DNA of 64,000 nucleotides from Archivesica marissinica. Lineage: Eukaryota > Mollusca > Bivalvia > Venerida > Vesicomyidae. Below are positions 41,701 through 50,700 of the stretch, in pieces (the stretch's first letter is position 1; each line of letters opens with the position of its first letter). The DNA lies in assembly GCA_014843695.1 (NCBI GenBank), contig CM026394.1, positions 42,653,174 through 42,717,173 on the forward strand, read 5' to 3'. The notes under the pieces were generated by a model. It saw only the letters and a list, made by a program, of their open reading frames with translations, did not search any database and had not been told where the DNA came from. The position numbers were made by a program, and so were the translations under genes.

Positions 41701-44700
41701 TGGCAAGCCAATCATGGTACACCTTCCAATTCCGAACGACATCGACGACGCCGAGTCGGAAATCGTCATCTTCCGGTCACGTGATGATGGCGAACTGGAA
41801 TTGATTCCGAAGAAAACTGCAGTTCTATGTCCTTCGATTCAAAATTGTTACACATTTCAAATTCAAAGTTTCAGTGGGTAAGACAAATCTTTAAAATATT
41901 TATTTCCTTTGAATTTTCTTAATGAACGTATACTCATACTGGTCAGGTCACACGTTTCATTGCCAACTCGGTTAATCTTTGAATCTGAGGGGACAAATTC
42001 AACTTATTTCCTTCGCTCATATGGGCAACCGGTAAGCGAAGATAATTAAATATAATACACACATTATTATTGAACAGACGGATCTGTAGTCCAGTAGTAA
42101 CAGTTGTTCGATCCCCCGTCTCACCCTAATAAAATTAACATTATTTCAGATGGGACCTTAAACCGAGGTCTCGTGTCGGTGCTGTACACCAAGCACGTAA
42201 AAGAACCAGAGGAAACTCTGGAATGGGTTTCTGTCTGTATCACCACTATCCACCAAACATCTAAACTGACTAATCTCTTCAGGAGGCGTCGTTCATATGG
42301 GCAACCGGTAGAGACGATAGATAAACGTAAAACACATTAGTATTGCACTTTTATGCGATATTGGCGATAAAAGAGTTAATAGTATCTACTCCAGAGATTA
42401 GTTAACATATTTTTGTCGATGGAATTATCAGAACACATTTATTATCTATGATTTGTATAATTGTTGTCTGCTATTGTGTCATAAAGGCCAACTCAAATCC
42501 TCTATTCCTCAGACTTGCAATAGGAAAGGTGAAGAAGAAGCATCTAAGAAAGAACATATCTGATGTGATTGCGGAGTACGAGCTGTATGTAGAAGAAGCC
42601 TTCATTTGCAACATTCTCACATTTCTAGACAAGGGTCTACTTCATGTCGGTTTAGTCAAAGTCTTTGTAGAAGTCGTGGAACGGAGATTCGTAAAGAAGG
42701 CACTGAGACGCCGCTCAAAAGAAGGCATGTTTGAGATCCCGGGAAGTAGATCACCAAACATACGTCTGAAGAACGAGGAGATAGTCTGTATCGAGATGGA
42801 AGGCAATATACAGAGGATAAAAGAAGTTCCATTGCGCAACTATTTTATAGTTTTTCTCAATAGTGCTAGAGATAACTTCAGAACATTCTCTGTGGAACCA
42901 CACAAGGATCCTGACAATAGAGCATATGGTAATGGTTGACTTATTGTGATCTAGAGCTCTAGTCTTAGATAAATATATTTCTTTATTTATAGAGGGTGAC
43001 CTACTTAGTTCTGAACTAATCTTCTTCTGGGCCCTCAAAACCTTTGTTCCAGTATGTCGATGTTTCACTTTTTTTACTTTTTTTAATGTTCATAATAAAA
43101 CATATGATATATGTATATGACTGACCAGGAAAATATATCAACGCCTGTTCACAGGCTACAAGACCGCTTACGGTTGTCTTTAATAGGTTCATGTTTCTGT
43201 GCAATAGGCTGAGAGTGTCACTGTCCATGTTATATCAATGTCGCCTCCCCTGTACCCCACCTTGTTCTGATATATGTAATTACGTTACAGATGTGGAGAA
43301 CATTTAGAGCACATGGACTGCGATTAGAACATGTATATACAGTCTACATCCGCTATGTCAAAGTCGGTTATGTCGAATTATCCGGTTATCTCGAAGTCCC
43401 GTTTCAGACACTATAATTTTACATATAACTGGCTCTGTTTATATATCGAATTTCATTATGTCAAATTTCGGTTTTTTGTAATTTTTTCGGTCCGACGGAA
43501 TTCGACATAACGTATGTAGACTGTATTTAATAGACTAAATAAATGTGCAATAGCTAAAACGTTTATATTGTAAATTTATTCGTCCTGGCATTACTGTGTT
43601 GTGTTATTTACGTTTATTTATCGTCGCTACCGGTTGCCCATATGAGCGACGCCTCCTGAAGAGATTAGACATTTTAGATTTTAGGAGGATAGTGCAATGA
43701 AACGGACATAATTGTATACCCATTCCAGAGTCTTCTCTGAAAGACTGTTAATTTTATTAGGGTCAGACGGGGGATCGAACCTGCGATCCCTAGATTACCA
43801 ATCCAGCGTGCTACCACTGGACTACTGTATTTATGTATTACCTAGATGTTTTCTTAATCGAAAAGCACAAAATTAATTAAATTAAAGCATTAATGTTGAG
43901 AATATATCGAGATATTTCGTTTCAAATATATTTAAATCTATATACAGGTTTGTTGAACTATTATCGAGACAATACGACTGACGCTCTGCCATTCTTGCAC
44001 AGTGCCCATATTGACGCCAACAAATACATGGTGGGGGTTCTGGACAGAGCCAAGACTGCACCAAATACAAACAGGGGTAAACATTTATTGCTTATTGATC
44101 CTATTGACCCTTGCGCATGCATGTTTGGACTTCAACCAGAGCAAATATCGTTCCAAGCGCAGACATGGCTAAGTGTCCTCCCTTGCTGAGTGGTTACGGT
44201 CGTTGTCTTCAAATCACTTCCCTCACAGCTGCTGGTTCTAATCCCACTTAGGGTGTTGAATTATTTTATGTGACGAAGCTATCCACCTGGCTTGCGGAGG
44301 ATCAGTGAGTGTTATGCTATGAAGCTATCCACCTGGCTTGCGGAGGATCAGTGGGTTTTATGCTATGAAGCTATCCACCTGGCTTGTGGAGGATCAGTGG
44401 ATTTTATGCTATGAAGCTATCCACCTGGCTTGCGGAGGATCAGTGGATTTTATGCTATGAAGCTATCCACCTGGCTTGCGGAGGATCAGTGGATTTTATG
44501 CTATGAAGCTATCCACCTGGCTTGCGGAGGATCAGTGGATTTTATGCTATGAAGCTATACAGCTGGCTTGCGGAGGATCAGTGGATTTTATGCTATGAAG
44601 CTATCCACCTGGCTTGCGGAGGATCAGTGGGTTTTATGTGACGAAGCTATCCACCTGGCTTGCGGAGGATCAGTGGTTCTACCCGGGTGTCAGTCCTTGC

Positions 44701-47700
44701 CTGAACTATTGCTCAACAATAATAGAGGAGAGTGACCGTATGCCATAAACTGTTGGTGCTACTTAAAATCCAAGAATTAAACAAGAACAGACATGCAGGC
44801 CTGTAGCTACACTGAGGAAAATGAGGCACTCGCCTCGGTTTGAATTTGGCGAGTAACGACACGTATATAGGAAAACTGATGAAGCTGGCTTCAGAATGCA
44901 CAAGCATACACACACAAACATCGGGGGGTCGCCTCGGTTATTTTAAGATTCTGGCTACGGCACTGACATGAGTAAACATGTTTGTACCATAAGCAAATGG
45001 ATGCCAGTAAATACATGAGTGTAGTTCTTAACAGACCCATAACTGCACAAATACAGCAAGGGGTAAGCGTTTATTATTTACGGAATGAATTACGGGTTAA
45101 TAGTTTCCATCGGGGTATTGACTACATTGGGCCGTTGCTAAAGTATGTGGAGGACGAAGTTTGCTTCCAGGCGACATATATTTATTATTTAATCTAGATC
45201 ATATGAGCGTTTTCGGACCTCGATGCGGCCCCATTAGCTCTTTCCATCGGACCTCGATGCGGCTCCATTAGATGTTTCCGTCGGACCTCGATGCGGCCCC
45301 ATTAGCTATTTCCGTCGGACCTCGATGCGGCTCCATTAGATGTTTCCGTCGGACCTCGATGCGGCCCCATTAGCTCTTTCCGTCGGACCTCGATGCGGTC
45401 CCATTAGTTATTTCCGTCGGACCTCGATGCGGCCCCATTAGCTATTTCCGTCGTACCTCGATGCGGCCCCATTAGCTCTTTCCGTCGGACCTCGATGCGG
45501 CCGCATTAGCTCTTTCCGTCGTACCTCGATGCGGCCCATTAGCTTTTTCCGTCGTACCTCGATGCGGCCCCATTAGCTTTTTCCGTCGTACCTCGATGCG
45601 GTCCCATTAGTTATTTCCGTCGTACCTCGATGCGGCCCCATTAGCTCTTTCCGTCGGACCTCGATGCGGTCCCATTAGTTATTTCCGTCGGACCTCGATG
45701 CGGCCCCATTAGCTATTTCCGTCGTACCTCGATGCGGTCCCATTAGTTATTTCCGTCGTACCTCGATGCGGCCCCATTAGCTCTTTCCATCGGACCTCGA
45801 TGCGACCGCATTAGTGGAAGTCGTGATAGCGCAGTGGATGTGCGTTCGCTTCAGATGCGAAAGGTCCGGAGTTCGAGCCCCACTGGAGCCGTTACGATTG
45901 TGCCCTTAGGCAAGGCATTTCAATTCCACGTTGCCTCTTCTCTCTCCCTCGTGGCGATGGATTCCATCAGGAATGAGGTCTCGAGAGTGATTTATATAAG
46001 TTGAAATAAGTTTCGCAATCGAGCTAAAATAAATGTGTATAAACTACCGCATTAGCTCTTTCCGTCGGACCTCGATGCGGTCCATTAGCTCTTTCTAGAT
46101 ATTTCCGGTTACTAATAAAATAATTTAGATACATATCCAGACTCTTCTCAACTCGCGTTACAGTAAAGTTTTGGGCCTGTTCGCTTAGAACTCGCTTATA
46201 AGTATACCTACAAAATACCGTTGTACAATTTGTGGAAGTCGTGATAGCGCAGTTGTAGAGCGTCCGCTTCAGGTGCGAATGGCCCGGAGTTCGAGCACCT
46301 GTGGAGCCGTTACGAGTGTGCCCTTAAGCAAGGCATTTAAATTCCACATTGCCTCTTCTCTCTCCTTCGTGGCGATATATTCCATCACATTGTGCTAACA
46401 ATATCATTGACATCCAATACGGATGACGACACGGATGACGACACGAGTATTGTGACCCAGATTCATTGACCTTTTACACACCTTACTTTCTATCATGCAC
46501 GCATCGTTTCCATGTTTACAGCTGGTATAGTGATGACGCCTCGGTCGCTTGGAGGTTCCTGGACATCCAGACCTACCACAAGGTCCGCTCGAGAATCCAT
46601 TAAATATAGAGCTGTGTTTGGTATGTATAGCTTTTATTTCGTGGGAGAGTACCTATACTAGAGAACATAGAAAACGCACACCTACATTATATACTAGAGA
46701 ACATAGAAAACGCACGCCTACATTATATACTAGAGGACATAGAAAACGCACACCTGCATTATATACTAGAGGACATAGAAAACGCACACCTACATTATAT
46801 ACTAGAGAACATAGAAAACGCACGCCTACATTATATACTAGAGGACATAGAAAACGCACGCCTACATCATATACTAGAGAACATAGAAAACGCACGCCTA
46901 CATTATATACTACAGGACATAGAAAACGCACGCCTACATTATATACTAGAGGACATAGAAAACGCACGCCTACATTATATACTAGAGACATAACGCACAC
47001 CTGCATTATATACTAGAGGACATAGAAAACGCACACCTACATTATATACTAAGAACATAGAAAACGCACGCCTACATTATATACTAGAGGACATAGAAAA
47101 CGCACGCCTACATTATATACTACAGGACATAGAAAACGCACGCCTACATTATATACTAGAGGACATAGAAAACGCACACCTACATTATATACTAGAGGAC
47201 ATATATACTAGAGGACATAGAAAACGCACACCTACATTATATACTAGAGGACATAGAAAACGCACACCTACATTATATACTAGAGGACATAGAAAACGCA
47301 CACCTACATTATATACTAGAGACATAGAAAACGCACACCTACATTATATACTAGAGGACATAGAAAACGCACACCTACATTATATACTAGAGGACATAGA
47401 AAACGCACACCTACATTATATACTAGAGAACATAGAAAACGCACACCTACATTATATACTAGAGAACATAGAAAACGCACACCTACATTATATACTAGAG
47501 GAACATAGAAAACGCACACACTACATTATAATACTAGAGAACATAGAAAACGCACACCTACATTATATACTAGAGAACATAGAAAACGCACACCTACATT
47601 ATATACTAGAGGACATAGAAAACACACACCTACATTATATACTAGAGGACATAGAAAACGCACACCTACATTATATACTAGAGAACATAGAAAACGCACA

Positions 47701-50700
47701 CCTACATTATATACTAGAGGACATAGAAAACGCACGCCTACAGTATATGATTAGTATTACATGAACACGAAAACGAAGGATTCCATCCAAGATATATCAC
47801 ATCTTTATTACAAAATACATACTGAACAACTAAAAATAGTCCAAAATGTTTAAAACTATGTATTGATAGAGTTATTGTTTTTTCATGTTAAAACACACTT
47901 ATCCAAAGTGTGTGTTTTTAATGTCCTCTAATATATATATCAGATATATATATATACATTCATTGATGACATCGATCATACTGAGGGGTGGGTCAATGAT
48001 CTAGTGCTTAGTGTGTTTTACGTTTATTTATCGTCGCTACCGGTTGCCGATATGAGCGACGCCTCCTGAAGAGATTAGTCATTTTAGATATTTGGAGGAT
48101 AGTTCAATGACACAGACAGGGACACATTCCAGAGTAATCTCTGGTTCTTTTACGTGTACGGTGTAAAGCACCGACACGAGACATCGGTTTAATGTATCAT
48201 CTGAAAGACTGTTAATTTTATTAGGGGGATCGAACCTGCGATCCCTGGATTACCAGTCCAGCGTGTTAACCACTGGACTACAGATATCTGAAAGACTGTT
48301 AATTTTATATGGGTCAGATGGGGGATCGTACCTGCGATCCCTGGATTACCAGTTCAGCGTGTTAACCACTGGACTACAAATCCGTCTATAATTCATGGGA
48401 AAGTACCTATATAGGGAACGAACTCCGATCAGATGAGCCACTCGATCGTGGAGGCTCCACATCGTCCATTCCAGGAACCGCCTCCGTGGTCGAATGACAT
48501 ATCATCACTGATGGTCACGGGTTCGAGCCCCACTCAGACAGTGGCACTTTATATGAAACTGTTTGCAGTTTCTTACTGAGATGTTGCACCAAGTACTGTC
48601 CATGAGGATGTTGTTAGGTAAACTGCCTATCGCCCAAATGGGCAACCGGTAGCGACGTTAAATAAATTTAAATAAACATTACAGCTTGTAGTCTAAGCTA
48701 TGGTGGGACTGAGCATTCAAATAATATCATCCATTCATACATCAACGAATAGAAAATACAGGATGGTACAGCGGGACTCCTGTACTGATATATGCATGTG
48801 ATTGTATGTATGTTCCATTAATGTCAAACCCCTTGCGGGGACGTAGACATGTTTTCCTGGGCAAGCTTAGCCGACCTAAGTGGTTTTCCAGTACTAAGCA
48901 ATGTGTGTGAGGTGCCTTGCTCAATGACACTACATACGGGACCTGACCGAGTATCGAACCCGGGACGATATATTCCAGATCCGATGTTCTACCACTGGAC
49001 CACGGATGTCACACTAGCATTGTAGCATAATCTATGGCTGAGCATTCATCAAACATATGCATACATCAACGAATATGAGATGTGGGACAGTATAGAGTGA
49101 CTCATGTACTGATTCTATATCTGTTGATGCTTGTAGCCTAATCTATGGCCGGGCTGTGCATTCAAATAATAGTATATATCAAACATATTCATACATCTAC
49201 GAATATGAGATGTGAGACAGTATAGAGTGACTCCTGTGCTGACCCTATACATGTTGGTGCTTGTAGCCTAATCTATGGCCGGGCTGTGTATTCAAATAGT
49301 ATAGCTATTCACACAACAGAACCACGTTAGTCTATAATATATGAGTGTCAACTAAGCGTCTTAGTATGCTCGCCCACATGGTTCGCCGGCGGCGAGGGAA
49401 AATAAGCTGAATCATCATAATCATCATCATCATCATTCCAGATGCGGTACCTGTACTGAGTCACCAGAGTCTATTGTCATTATGCACAACTCTGAAATAC
49501 GACACGATACAGAATGTGGCCTACGAGCTTGGTATACCGTGCGACGATGTCATGGAAGCAATAGTGTCAGGTATTGCACTTGGTTAGTACTGTCATTTCA
49601 GTTTGCCCTACCTTGTATGTATGTTCCTTTAATGTCAAACCCCTCTCGGGGACTTAGACATGTTTTCCTGGGCAGGCTTAGCCGACCTAAGCGATTAACC
49701 AGTACTAAGCAATGTGTGTGAGGTGCCTTGCTCAATGGCACTACATACGTGGCCTGACCGAGTATCGAACCCGGGACCGTTCGATTCCAAATCCGACGCT
49801 CTACCACTGGACCATGGATACCTTGAATAGTAACACAGTGTCTGTCTCGTACCCGGCTCGAGCTACGACGTAACATCCGCGTCATAGCGCAGTGGTGTCG
49901 CGTTCGTTTACGGTGCGAAAGGCCCTGAGTTCGATCCTCCGCTGCAGCCGCTACGAGTGTGCCCTTAGGCAAGTCATTTAAATTCCACATTGCCTCTTCT
50001 ATCTCCCTCATGGCGATGGATTACATCAGAAATGAGGTCTCGAGAGCGATTAATATAAGCTATAAGAACTTGTTTCGCAAACGAGCTAAAGTAAATCTGA
50101 ATAAACTAACCGCGTCGATTTCTTGAGAATATTTAAAGTGACTATTTCTTTCTTGAGAACATACAATGTGGCTTACCTTAATCATGACAAGTTAGTGGAA
50201 TGCTTGTGTAAAGTATCTGTTAGTTTATGCACATTTATCTTGCGAAACAAGATCTAGCAACTTATAGTAATCACTCTCGAGACCTCATTCCTGGTGAAAG
50301 CCATTGCCATGAGGGAGAAAGAAGAGTAGTCGAATGTATTCAGAATAATTTGTAGTAGCAATGCATCTATACGTGAAAAAAAAGCATTTTATTTGCTTTT
50401 TGCGATGTAATGTCGCTTTAAGCTAATACGGGGTGACACTATATAATAATAAACAAACACTTTACGTTACTTTACTTTTACGTTATGAACATTATAAAGA
50501 GCAATGGCGATAATGGTTCTCCTTGGCTTACACCACAATTATTTATATTGGGGTATATTTTGACACACACGATATAGGATTGTATGAAGACTTACTCATG
50601 CTGATATGCTGTACATACACTGGTACCCTTTCAACACCACATACATCTAAATAGGCTTACAAAAAGTGTAGATACAGATGAGCCGGCTCATCAAGAACTG

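Noticed and set aside
45203..46095. CRISPR-like array
   Set aside because: Direct repeats have no distinct spacers, and the genome is eukaryotic; the same holds for the 35-, 42- and 46-bp arrays.
46522..46613. Alternative frame WYSDDASVAWRFLDIQTYHK in the exon at 46522
   Set aside because: Attractive peptide, but its phase does not fit the neighbouring exons and it ends in TAA before the donor; kept as a caution on that exon.
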